Source of the DNA: a bacterium
Lineage (GTDB): Bacteria; Myxococcota_A; UBA9160; UBA4427
Direction: 5' to 3'
DNA: 64,000 nt
Assembly (NCBI GenBank): GCA_024742285.1
Contig: JANSYR010000006.1
Coordinates: 124,001 to 188,000, forward strand
Part shown: positions 1 through 8,157 of the stretch, one piece after another
Layout: the number at the start of each line of letters is the position of its first letter
Position numbering within the stretch: the first letter of the stretch is position 1
Translations under genes and position numbers: made by a program
Notes under the pieces: generated by a model
Seen by the model: only the letters and a program-made list of their open reading frames with translations
Database searches by the model: none
What the model was told of the DNA's origin: nothing

Positions 1-1
1 G

Positions 2-787
2 AAGTTCGCCGGGCCGACGATGTTCTCGCGCGGCGACACGAACTACCGCAATCAGAACGGCGAGATGATCTGCAAGCAGCGGTCGACCTCGATCCGCTAC
101 GTCGCCGAGGAGGCGGTCAAGCGCGGCGAGTTCATGGACATCCCCGAGAAGGAGTGGACCGACCCCGAGCTCGAGCAGATCGAGAAGGAGAAGTTCGAGT
201 ACTTCGCGACGATCATGGACCTCGGTCATGAGAAGCGGCTCTTCGTCAAGGAAGGCGACACCCTCGCGAGGAAGCCGATCGGTCCCCACACGATCGCGAG
301 CTTCACGACCGAATGGCGCGGCTTCATCCAGTCGATCTGGGGGAGTCTCAAGCGCGAGGGGCCGACTTCGCTCCACAACGCCGGCTGGATCCCGGAGATG
401 GATCGGGATCCCGAGGCCGCGAAGATCGACCCGTCGATCAACGACGGTCTCTACCACGGTCCGTCCCGCGGTCACGTCCAGAAGCGATACGCCCAGCTGA
501 TCGGCATGCCGCGCGGCTACGGCTACGGCGCGACGATGGGCGCCTGGATCCTCGACTACCTGGGCAACTGGGGCGGCGAGTGGAGCGAGATCATCCACAG
601 CAGGATGTCGTATCGATCGCCCGCCCTCGTCGGGGACCTGACCTACCTCGACGGGCACGTGCGCTCGACGGGCTTCGATCCCGACACGGGCGACCCGATC
701 GCGGTGGTCAGCGTCACGATGACGAACCAGCGCGAAGAGATCATGGCGAGCGGCGACGCCGAGATCCGTCTGCCGAAGCCGGACTGA
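2..787 (+). CDS. FAS1/MaoC-like N-terminal hot-dog dehydratase, 5' partial
   Basis: The frame is open from the first bases of the window, so the true start lies upstream; 261 residues are visible. The segment GPTMFSRGDTNYRNQNGE, followed by a basic stretch ending in TSIRY, is typical of the N-terminal hot-dog domain of MaoC/FAS1-type enoyl-acyl hydratases, which hydrate or dehydrate CoA-linked intermediates. The C-terminal part (GDLTYLDGHV, then VVSVTMTNQREEIMASGDAEIRLP) looks like a second hot-dog strand set. Four bases separate its stop from the acyl-CoA ligase start, so the two are almost certainly co-transcribed. Family level is well supported; the substrate is unknown. Confidence 0.8.
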   Translation, partial: KFAGPTMFSRGDTNYRNQNGEMICKQRSTSIRYVAEEAVKRGEFMDIPEKEWTDPELEQIEKEKFEYFATIMDLGHEKRLFVKEGDTLARKPIGPHTIASFTTEWRGFIQSIWGSLKREGPTSLHNAGWIPEMDRDPEAAKIDPSINDGLYHGPSRGHVQKRYAQLIGMPRGYGYGATMGAWILDYLGNWGGEWSEIIHSRMSYRSPALVGDLTYLDGHVRSTGFDPDTGDPIAVVSVTMTNQREEIMASGDAEIRLPKPD

Positions 788-791
788 TCGC

Positions 792-2594
792 GTGATCGAC
801 CCGGCGGACGGCGCGGAGCAAGCGGACGACCGTGCGGACGTCGGGAGCGATTCCGTCGAACCGGCCGCGCGGGAACCCGTCGACCTCGCGCTCACCCTCG
901 CGCCGTCGGACCCGTCCGGCCTGACCCTTCCCCGCTTCCTCGCGGAGGTCACGCGCCGCTACGGCGATCGGATCGCGCTCCGTTTCGAAGACCGCGACTG
1001 GACCTACCGCGAGGTGGCCGTCGCTTCGCGCCAGGTCGCCGCGGCCCTCGTCGATGCAGGCGTCGGCGTGGGCGACCGGGTCGCGATCCTGATCTCCAAC
1101 CGGCCCGAGTTCGTCTTCGCGCTCTTCGGCGCGGCCGAAGCGGGCTCGATCGCGGTTCCGGTCAACACGTTCGCGACGCCCGATGAGCGCGACTACATCC
1201 TGCGCCACAGCGACGCGCGTACGCTCCTGATGCAGCGGCACCTCGCGGGACGCGACTTCGTTCGCGAGCTCGTCGAGGCGCATCCTCGACTCGACGGCGC
1301 GGCGTCGGACCCGCTCCAGCTCGAGGGACTCCCCGCCCTGCGGACGATCGTCTGCGTCGGCGCTGCGGCGGCCGGCGAAATCGACCCGCCCGCGATCCAG
1401 GACTGGGACGCCTTCCTGGCGCGCGAAACGCCCGCGGCGCGGGCGCAGGTCGCGTCTCGAATCGACGCGCAGCATCCAGACGACGACGGCGTGCTCATCT
1501 ACACCTCCGGCACGACGGACAAGCCGAAGGGCGTCCTGCACGCCCAGCGGTCGCCGACGATCCAGAACTGGCGCTTCGGCGAATACCTGGGCCTGACGGA
1601 GGACGACATCGTCCTGACCGCGCAGCCCTTCTTCTGGAGCGCCGGGATCTCGATGTCGCTCGGCGCGACGCTGGCGGCTGGCGCCAAGCTTCTGCTCCAG
1701 GAGACCTTCGACGCCGAGGCCGCCCTCGATTGCCTGGAGCGCGAGCGCGCGACGACCCTCCACGCGTGGGTCCACCAGGAGAAGGCGATGGCGGAACATC
1801 CGACCGCCGCCGGGCGCGACTACGGCGCGCTCCACCGGATCGAGTTCGACTCACCCCTCGCGCCGGTCATCGGTCTCGAGAAGGACGTCTGGGGCCTGCA
1901 CGCGTCGTATGGACTGACGGAGACGTTCACGCTCTCCGCGATGCTCCCGAGTTGGTCGACGGCCGAGGAGCGCGCCCGAAACTCCGGCGTGGCGTTGCCC
2001 GGTATGGAGATCCGGATCGTCGACGTCGAGGGCGGTCACCCTCTTCCGGTCGGCGAGTCGGGCGAGATCGCGGTTCGCGGCGTGACCCTCATGAAAGGGT
2101 ACTGGAAGGTGCCCCTCGAACACGTGCTCGACGTCGACGGGTTCTTCCACACCGGGGACGCCGGCCGGCTGGACGACCAGGGGCGACTCCATTGGACGGG
2201 CCGGCTCTCGGGCATCATCAAGACGGGGGGCGCGAACGTCTCGCCCCTCGAAGTCGAGAAGGTCGCTGCCGACCTGCCCGGCGTGCGGGCAGCGATCGCC
2301 GTCGGTGTCCCCCACCCGACGCTCGGCGAGGCGATCGTGCTCTGTGCGATCCCGACCGGCGGGAGCGAGATCGACGCCGAGGCGATCCGGGCGACGCTGC
2401 GGAGTCGGCTCTCCGCCTACAAGGTGCCGCGCCACGTGCTCGTGGTCTCGGAATCCGACGCGCCGACGACCGGCACCGCGAAGATCCGCTCCGACGCCCT
2501 CCGCGAACTCGCGCAGGCGCGGCTCTCGCGGGAGGGCGTCGAGATCGCAGGGCACGTCTACGGTCGCGGCCGGGACGCGCAGGAATCGAGGTAG
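792..2594 (+). CDS. AMP-forming acyl-CoA synthetase/ligase
   Basis: A 600-residue adenylate-forming enzyme that would activate a carboxylic acid with ATP and CoA. The phosphate-binding loop LIYTSGTTDKPKG lies at about residues 235-247, HASYGLTET follows near 373, and the hinge region DGFFHTGDAGRLDDQGRL leads into the small C-terminal domain with GGANVSPLEVEK. The C-terminal lysine motif appears as PTTGTAKIRSDALR. The start is a GTG four bases after the preceding stop, and the next gene follows after three bases. Its neighbours (dehydratase, SDR, LLM oxidoreductases) suggest activation of a fatty, terpenoid or ring-derived acid; the exact substrate cannot be read from sequence. Confidence 0.93.
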   Translation: MIDPADGAEQADDRADVGSDSVEPAAREPVDLALTLAPSDPSGLTLPRFLAEVTRRYGDRIALRFEDRDWTYREVAVASRQVAAALVDAGVGVGDRVAILISNRPEFVFALFGAAEAGSIAVPVNTFATPDERDYILRHSDARTLLMQRHLAGRDFVRELVEAHPRLDGAASDPLQLEGLPALRTIVCVGAAAAGEIDPPAIQDWDAFLARETPAARAQVASRIDAQHPDDDGVLIYTSGTTDKPKGVLHAQRSPTIQNWRFGEYLGLTEDDIVLTAQPFFWSAGISMSLGATLAAGAKLLLQETFDAEAALDCLERERATTLHAWVHQEKAMAEHPTAAGRDYGALHRIEFDSPLAPVIGLEKDVWGLHASYGLTETFTLSAMLPSWSTAEERARNSGVALPGMEIRIVDVEGGHPLPVGESGEIAVRGVTLMKGYWKVPLEHVLDVDGFFHTGDAGRLDDQGRLHWTGRLSGIIKTGGANVSPLEVEKVAADLPGVRAAIAVGVPHPTLGEAIVLCAIPTGGSEIDAEAIRATLRSRLSAYKVPRHVLVVSESDAPTTGTAKIRSDALRELAQARLSREGVEIAGHVYGRGRDAQESR

Positions 2595-2597
2595 CCC

Positions 2598-3383
2598 GTG
2601 AACGCGAGAGAGCTCTTCGACTTGACCGGACGAACGGCCCTCGTGACCGGGGGCGGCCGGGGGATCGGGAAGGCGATCGCGACCGGTCTCGCCGAGGCCG
2701 GCGCAGACGTGATCGTCGCCTCCCGAAAGCGCGCCGCCTGCGAGTCCGTCGTCGAGACGATCACGGCGATGGGGCGCCGCGCATGGGCGATCCCGAGCGA
2801 CCTCTCGAAGCACGAAGAGATCGAGTCTCTCGTGGCCGAGGCGATCGACTGCAGCGGTCGGGTCGACATCCTGGTGAACAACGCCGCCTTCGCCTGGGGT
2901 GCGCCGCTCCTCGAGCACCGGCCGGAAGACTGGGATCGCGTGTTCGACCTGAATCTGCGCGGCCTCTTCTTCCTGTCTCAGGGCGTAGCCCGACACATGA
3001 TCGAAGCGGGAGGCGGGAACATCATCCACGTGAGCTCGATCGCTGCGCTTCGCGGTGCCTCCGACGAACTCGAGCCCTCGATCGCCTACACGGCGAGCAA
3101 GGGAGCGCTCCACACGCTCACCCGGGACATGGCGATCAAGCTCGCGCCGCACGGGATTCGCGTGAACGCGCTCGCGCCCGGTGCCTTCGACACGGACATG
3201 CTCGCCTACATCAAGAGCGACCCCGGGCGTCACGCGGACTTCCTCGAACGCATGCCCCTCGCGCGCGTCGGCGAGGACGACGACGCGAAGGGCGCCGTCG
3301 TCTACCTCGCCAGCGACGCGAGCGCCTTCGTCACGGGGCAGATCCTCGTCGTGGACGGAGGATGGAGCGTGCAGACCTCGTGA
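2598..3383 (+). CDS. SDR family oxidoreductase
   Basis: A classical 261-residue short-chain dehydrogenase/reductase with GTG start. It shows the cofactor loop TGGGRGIG, the structural NNAAF motif and the catalytic YTASK (Tyr164, Lys168), preceded by the HVSSIA serine. The C-terminal DGGWSVQ is usual for FabG-like members. It probably oxidises a hydroxyacyl or secondary alcohol with NAD(P). It lies three bases after the ligase stop and is part of the same operon. The substrate is not determined. Confidence 0.93.
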   Translation: MNARELFDLTGRTALVTGGGRGIGKAIATGLAEAGADVIVASRKRAACESVVETITAMGRRAWAIPSDLSKHEEIESLVAEAIDCSGRVDILVNNAAFAWGAPLLEHRPEDWDRVFDLNLRGLFFLSQGVARHMIEAGGGNIIHVSSIAALRGASDELEPSIAYTASKGALHTLTRDMAIKLAPHGIRVNALAPGAFDTDMLAYIKSDPGRHADFLERMPLARVGEDDDAKGAVVYLASDASAFVTGQILVVDGGWSVQTS

Positions 3384-3438
3384 TCAGGGACGGCGCGCCG
3401 CGTCGCGTGACGAGGCCGCACGACGAAAAGGGATCGGC

Positions 3439-4278
3439 ATGAAGATCGGCATCACCCTCGGCCTCCTCCATCCGGCGGCCTTCGAGCCCGTCGCCGTCGA
3501 GGCGGATCGTCTGGGATTCGAATCGCTCTGGTTCCCGGAGCATCTGGTCTTCCCGATGGAGATGGCGGGCTCCCCCTACCCGGGCGCCGACCATCCGCCG
3601 ATTCCGCCCGAGACGCCGCTCTACGATCCCTTCGGCATGCTCTGCTATCTCGCGGCGAAGACGTCCTCGATCCGACTCGGGACCAACGTCTTCCTCCTGG
3701 CGCTCCGACATCCCTTCGTCGCGGCGCGGGCGATCCAGACCCTCGACCACCTCTCGGGAGGCCGCGCCGAAGTCGGGGTCGGGGCCGGCTGGCTTCGGAG
3801 CGAGTTCACAGCGACCGGACTCGACCCGCGCACGCGGGGTGCGCGCCTGGACGAGGCGATCACGATCTGCCGCCGGTTGTGGACGGAGGAGACGATCGAA
3901 CACCGCGGGCGCTTCTACGACTTCGATCCGGTGAAGTTCGAGCCGAAGCCGATCCAGCGCCCCCATCCGCCGCTCCACGTGGGCGGCGAATCCGACGCCG
4001 CGCTGCGCCGTGCGGCCGTCCTCGGCGACGGCTGGCTCGGGCTGCACCACGACCCCTCCTCGGTCTCGGAGCCGATCGAACGCTTGAAGCGCTTCCGTCG
4101 CGAGGCGGGCACGGCGGAACGTCCCTTCGAGATCACGGTGGGGGGTGCGATCGACTCTCGGGAAGACCTCGCGCGCTGGGAGGATGCGGGCGTGACCCGC
4201 CTCTACGTGCGCCCCTGGTCCCGGTCGCGCGAGGCCGTGGAAGCCGTTCGGCGCTTCGCCGATCGCGTCCTCGACTGA
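3439..4278 (+). CDS. LLM class F420-dependent oxidoreductase
   Basis: A 279-residue TIM-barrel luciferase-like protein beginning MKIGITLGLLHP. The conserved stretches FESLWFPEHLVFP, KTSSIRLGTNVFLL, GVGAGWLRSEF and KPIQRPHPPLHVGG are typical of F420-dependent LLM enzymes that reduce or oxidise cyclic or carbonyl substrates. The frame is open further upstream, but the ATG at 3439 gives the canonical first beta strand, so it was chosen. It is followed five bases later by a second LLM gene. That it uses F420 rather than FMN is inferred from family resemblance. Confidence 0.9.
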   Translation: MKIGITLGLLHPAAFEPVAVEADRLGFESLWFPEHLVFPMEMAGSPYPGADHPPIPPETPLYDPFGMLCYLAAKTSSIRLGTNVFLLALRHPFVAARAIQTLDHLSGGRAEVGVGAGWLRSEFTATGLDPRTRGARLDEAITICRRLWTEETIEHRGRFYDFDPVKFEPKPIQRPHPPLHVGGESDAALRRAAVLGDGWLGLHHDPSSVSEPIERLKRFRREAGTAERPFEITVGGAIDSREDLARWEDAGVTRLYVRPWSRSREAVEAVRRFADRVLD

Positions 4279-4283
4279 ACGCG

Positions 4284-5204
4284 ATGCGCGTCGGCCTCTT
4301 CATCGCGAGCCGAGGCGGGGTGTCGCTCGATCGACTGCTCGAGCACTTCGTTCGCGCCGAGGACGAAGGTTTCGACACGGCCTGGGCCGGCCACACCTTC
4401 GACTGGGACGCGCTCACGATCCTCTCGCTCGCCGGTCGCTCGACCCGACGGATCGAGCTCGGCAGCTGGGTCGTCCCGACGCCGCCGCGCCATCCCTTCG
4501 CCCTCGCCCAGCAGGCGCTCACGACCCAGCAGGCGGCCCAAGGCCGCCTCGCCCTGGGAATCGGCGTCAGTCATTCGGCGGTGATCGAGAAGCGCTTCGG
4601 GCTCGATGCGCAGCGACCGGCGCGGCACATGCGCGAGGTGCTCGCGGTCCTGCCGTCGTTGCTGTCGGGGGAGGAAGCGCGCTTCGAGGGCGAGGCGCTC
4701 CGGATCCGCGCGCGACTGGACATCCAGGAAGCCGAGGCACCGCCGATCCTCTGCGCCGCGCTCGGCCCCCGAATGCTCGAGCTCGCCGGTGAGCGAGCCG
4801 ATGGTGTCGCCCTCTGGCTGGGCGGAGAGCGGTTCCTGCGCGACTTCGCCCTGGCACGGATCGACGCAGGCGCAGCCGCCGCCGGACGCGCTCGTCCGCG
4901 GATCGTGGTCGGCCTCCCGGTCTGCGTCTCGACCTCCCCTTCCGCCCGCGACGCCGCGGAGCGCTACGTCGGTCCGAGCGCGCGGTTGCCGGCCTATCGA
5001 CGCGTGCTCGAACGCGAAGGACGCGGGGCCGCCGCCGAGGCCGCCCTGATCGGAGACGAGGATGCCGTCGTCCGACGCCTGGAGAACCTCGCGGCGCTCG
5101 GGGTGACCGACTTCAATGCGATCCCCTTCGGTGTGCCGGACGACTCCGACGCCCTGCGGCGCACGCGACACGTGCTCGCGACCTTCCGAAGAGCGCGGAC
5201 GTAG
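4284..5204 (+). CDS. LLM class flavin/F420-dependent oxidoreductase (MSMEG_4879-like)
   Basis: A 306-residue LLM-fold protein starting MRVGLFIASRGG. The segment LALGIGVSHSAVIEKRFG and the following RPARHMREVLAVLP match the subfamily of F420-dependent LLM proteins described from mycobacteria. It is only distantly related to the preceding LLM protein, so the pair is not a recent duplication. It ends the first transcription unit: the next gene has its own promoter. Precise reaction unknown. Confidence 0.87.
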   Translation: MRVGLFIASRGGVSLDRLLEHFVRAEDEGFDTAWAGHTFDWDALTILSLAGRSTRRIELGSWVVPTPPRHPFALAQQALTTQQAAQGRLALGIGVSHSAVIEKRFGLDAQRPARHMREVLAVLPSLLSGEEARFEGEALRIRARLDIQEAEAPPILCAALGPRMLELAGERADGVALWLGGERFLRDFALARIDAGAAAAGRARPRIVVGLPVCVSTSPSARDAAERYVGPSARLPAYRRVLEREGRGAAAEAALIGDEDAVVRRLENLAALGVTDFNAIPFGVPDDSDALRRTRHVLATFRRART

Positions 5205-5292
5205 AAGCGCCCTCCCTTGCTGCGGATGCGGCGGCCGTTGAATCCCCCCCGGGGCTATCCGTACGCCCGCTCTGCGCTCCCGGGAATCGAAG

Positions 5293-5344
5293 TTGGAACC
5301 AATGGAACGTTTACTGTTAGAATCGTAACGACCCATCGAGGAGA
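5293..5344 (+). promoter_or_regulatory. Promoter/operator of the TetR-type gene
   Basis: An A/T-rich island in a GC-rich background. It holds an extended -10 (TGT then TAGAAT, 5315-5323), 28 bases before the GTG. An inverted repeat TTGG-AA-CCAA lies at 5293-5302, and GTTTAC (5309-5314) with GTAAC (5325-5329) flank the -10, as expected for an autorepressing TetR protein. GAGGAGA at 5338-5344 is the ribosome binding site. Confidence 0.5.
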
Positions 5345-5351
5345 CCCACCC

Positions 5352-6023
5352 GTGCCCACCCGATCGATCGAGCCCACGCGCCGGCGCGATGCCAAGGGGG
5401 CGACCCGCTCGAGCGCAGCGAACGGCTCGGCGCGCCGCCGTATCCTCGCCGCCGCGATCCAGGTCTTCGGGACCTACGGCTTCAGCAAGTCGACGGTGCA
5501 GGAGATCGCTGCGGCGGCCCACGTCTCGAAGCCCCTCTTCTATCGCCAGTTCGAGAACAAGCAGGACGTCTTCGAGGCAGTGATCGAGCAGGTGTTCGAC
5601 GACTGGCACGAGGCGATGACGGCGCGTGTGGCGCGCATCTCCGGGAGCACGTCGGAGGCGCTCCGCGCCCTCTTCATCGGCGTCCTCGAATACGCGCAGG
5701 CGCGCCCGCTCCTCAATCATCTGCTGGCGCGCGATTCGCAGCTCCTGCTGTCGACCCAGAGCGACGTCTGGGATCGGGCCTGCGATGCCTTGCGCGACCT
5801 GATCACGCAGATCCTCCGGCGCGGCGTCGCCCGCGGCGAAGTGCGCTCGGACGTCGACGTCGAGCACATGTCCGATCTCCTCACCGAGATCAACTTCGTC
5901 TACGTCAATCGCCAGCTCCACACGGGCATGGCGATCGGGGACGCGCTCGCCGCGGACGTATCGCGCTGCCTCTTCGGCGCGGTCTCCGCACATGCGCCGG
6001 ACGATCGGGAGGCGTCGCGATGA
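5352..6023 (+). CDS. TetR/AcrR family transcriptional regulator
   Basis: A 223-residue regulator. The N-terminal helix-turn-helix runs from ARRRILAAAIQVFG through TYGFSKSTVQEIAAAAHVS to PLFYRQFENKQDVFEAV (about residues 30-80), a textbook TetR DNA-binding domain; the rest is an all-helical ligand domain. The GTG at 5352 was chosen because GAGGAGA lies seven bases upstream; an upstream in-frame extension would run through the promoter. Its stop overlaps the P450 start by four bases (ATGA), so it is translated with the P450 and probably controls this oxidative operon. The ligand is unknown. Confidence 0.92.
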   Translation: MPTRSIEPTRRRDAKGATRSSAANGSARRRILAAAIQVFGTYGFSKSTVQEIAAAAHVSKPLFYRQFENKQDVFEAVIEQVFDDWHEAMTARVARISGSTSEALRALFIGVLEYAQARPLLNHLLARDSQLLLSTQSDVWDRACDALRDLITQILRRGVARGEVRSDVDVEHMSDLLTEINFVYVNRQLHTGMAIGDALAADVSRCLFGAVSAHAPDDREASR

Positions 6024-7270
6024 GCTTCGATTCGGGAACGCCTCTGGCGGGCGAGGAGCTGATCGACCCCGATCGCTACGCGCGCGACGGTTACCCCTTC
6101 GACACCTGGGACCGGCTGCGCCGCGAAGCGCCGGTCCTCCGCTACGAGGGACCCGACTACCCGTTCTGGGCGCTCACCCGCCACCAGGACATCGTCGAGA
6201 CCTCCCGCCAGCCCGAGATCTTCTCGAACCAGCCCCGCTTCCAGATCATGATCGGCGCCGACTACGGAAGCGACGACGAGCGCGAACCCGAGACGATGGT
6301 CCACATGGACCCGCCGCAGCACCGGCAGTTCCGCGACCTGTTGGCCCGCCGGTTCACGCCTCGCGAGATGCGGAAGATCGAGCACCAGATGTCCGAACTC
6401 GCGGCGGAGATCGTCGATGGCGTCGCCGAAACCGGTCTCGAGGGCGAATGCGACTTCGTCGAGAAGATCGCAGCGCCGCTCCCGCTGGCGGCGATCGCCT
6501 GGCTGATCGACCTGCCCCGCGCGGACTGGATGGATCTCTACCACTGGTCGAACGCCGTGGTCGGCGCGACCGACCCCGACTACCAGAGGCCCGGCGAGAC
6601 GGCCCACGAAACGCGCATGCGCGCGAGCGCCGACATCTACGGCTACTTCCACGCGCTGATCGAGGACCGCGCCAAGCGGAACGGGACCGACCTGGTGAGC
6701 CTCCTCAGCCGCTCGGAGATCGACGGCCAGCCGCTCACGCCCCACCAGCTCGTCTCCTACTGCCTCTTCCTGATCGCCGGAGGAACGGAGACGACGCGCA
6801 ACGCGCTGAGCGGCGGCATGCACGGCTTCTTCGAGCATCCCGACGAATGGCAGAAGCTGGTCGACGACCCGTCGAAGGCCCAACGCGCAACGGAAGAGAT
6901 CCTTCGTTGGTCCACCCCCGTCGTCCAGATGGCACGAACCCCGATTCGCGACGTCGAAATCGGCGGCCAGAAGATCCGCGCGGGCGAGACGATCGCGATG
7001 TTCTACGGATCCGGAAACCGCGACGAGACGGTCTTCGAGGATCCCTATCGCTTCGACATCGACCGTCACCCCAATCCGCACCTCGCGCTGGGCGTGGGTG
7101 AGCACTACTGCATGGGGGCGAACCTCGCGCGTCTCGAGCTCCGCGTGATGCTCCGACAGCTCGCGTCCCGATTCCGTGAGCTCCGGCCGGCCGGCCCGGT
7201 CGAGCGGCTGCGCTCGAGCAGCACGGGCGGGGTCAAGTCGATGCCGATCCACTACCGCCTCGACGGCTGA
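6020..7270 (+). CDS. Cytochrome P450
   Basis: A 416-residue soluble bacterial P450. Visible motifs are HMDPPQHRQFRDLLARRFTP, the I-helix AGGTETTRNAL (from Ala253), the ExxR pair Glu293-Arg296 in EEILRW, and the haem loop LGVGEHYCMGANLARLE with the axial Cys364. The usual Phe at the start of the haem loop is Leu. Overall it resembles bacterial CYP families that hydroxylate steroids, terpenes or fatty acids. It is translationally coupled to the upstream regulator and followed by a TauD dioxygenase. Redox partners are not in the window. Confidence 0.96.
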   Translation: MSFDSGTPLAGEELIDPDRYARDGYPFDTWDRLRREAPVLRYEGPDYPFWALTRHQDIVETSRQPEIFSNQPRFQIMIGADYGSDDEREPETMVHMDPPQHRQFRDLLARRFTPREMRKIEHQMSELAAEIVDGVAETGLEGECDFVEKIAAPLPLAAIAWLIDLPRADWMDLYHWSNAVVGATDPDYQRPGETAHETRMRASADIYGYFHALIEDRAKRNGTDLVSLLSRSEIDGQPLTPHQLVSYCLFLIAGGTETTRNALSGGMHGFFEHPDEWQKLVDDPSKAQRATEEILRWSTPVVQMARTPIRDVEIGGQKIRAGETIAMFYGSGNRDETVFEDPYRFDIDRHPNPHLALGVGEHYCMGANLARLELRVMLRQLASRFRELRPAGPVERLRSSSTGGVKSMPIHYRLDG

Positions 7271-7293
7271 TCGTCGTCGGAGAAGGAGAAGAC

Positions 7294-8124
7294 ATGAGCG
7301 ACATCGAAATCCGACCGATGGGACCCGTGATCGGTGCCGAGATCCACGGCGTCGACCTGGGCGGCGATCTCTCGAAGAAGATCCTCGACCAGGTCGAGAA
7401 GGCCCTGGTCGACCACCTGGTCCTCGCGTTCAAGGGACAGGACATCACGCCCGATCAGCACCTCGACTTCGGCCGTCACTTCGGCGAGGTCTATTGCCCG
7501 CCGATGTCCGCGTTTCCGCCCGAGCATCCCGAAATCATGTTGCTCGACACGACCACGCCCAAGGGCGCGGGGGCTGACAACTGGCACTACGACGCGACCT
7601 TCATGCCCGAGCCCCCGATGGCTTCGGTCCTGCGTCCCGTCCTGCTGCCGGCGGGCGGCGGGGGCGACACCTGCTTTGCGAACATGTACGAAGCCTTCGA
7701 GGCGCTCTCCGAGCCGATGCGGGAGATGCTCGATGGGAGGAACGCGGTGCACGACCTGAGCGGGCAGCTCCGGATCTCCGTCGATCGCGGCATCAGCCCG
7801 GACGGATTCGAGGAGCTCACGCGGAAATGGCCGCCGATGGAGCATCCGGTCGTGCGCACCCACCCCGTGACGGGACGCAAGGCGCTCTTCCTCAACAAGG
7901 TGACCGGCAGCCGGATCGTCGGACTCTCGGATCGGGAGAACGACCTGCTCGTCCCCTTCCTGCTCGACCATGTCCGGGATCCGGCCTTCCAGTGCCGCAT
8001 GCGGTGGACATCGGACACGATCCTCATGTGGGACAACCGCTGTACCCAACACTGCGGCGTCCCGGACTTCACCGACCGCCGAATCATGCATCGCGTGACG
8101 ATCGCGGGCGATCGGCCTCGCTGA
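7294..8124 (+). CDS. TauD/TfdA family Fe(II)/2-oxoglutarate dioxygenase
   Basis: A 276-residue dioxygenase of the taurine/2,4-D type. The iron triad is His98 and Asp100 in NWHYDATF and His253 in TQHCGVPDF; the region just after it ends in RRIMHRVTI with the arginine that should bind 2-oxoglutarate. GAGAAGGAGAAG precedes the ATG. It lies 23 bases after the P450, so both probably oxidise the same or successive substrates. A second, distinct TauD gene lies at 54024-54929. Confidence 0.93.
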   Translation: MSDIEIRPMGPVIGAEIHGVDLGGDLSKKILDQVEKALVDHLVLAFKGQDITPDQHLDFGRHFGEVYCPPMSAFPPEHPEIMLLDTTTPKGAGADNWHYDATFMPEPPMASVLRPVLLPAGGGGDTCFANMYEAFEALSEPMREMLDGRNAVHDLSGQLRISVDRGISPDGFEELTRKWPPMEHPVVRTHPVTGRKALFLNKVTGSRIVGLSDRENDLLVPFLLDHVRDPAFQCRMRWTSDTILMWDNRCTQHCGVPDFTDRRIMHRVTIAGDRPR

Positions 8125-8157
8125 ACCCCGACGGCCCTCGAGGAGATTTCCGAAGAC

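Noticed and set aside
741-5993. Very long open frames on the minus strand (for example 741-1835, 1851-3233, 4203-5993)
   Set aside because: They lie opposite well-recognised genes, have arginine/aspartate-rich low-complexity translations and no family similarity; such frames are a side effect of high GC content.
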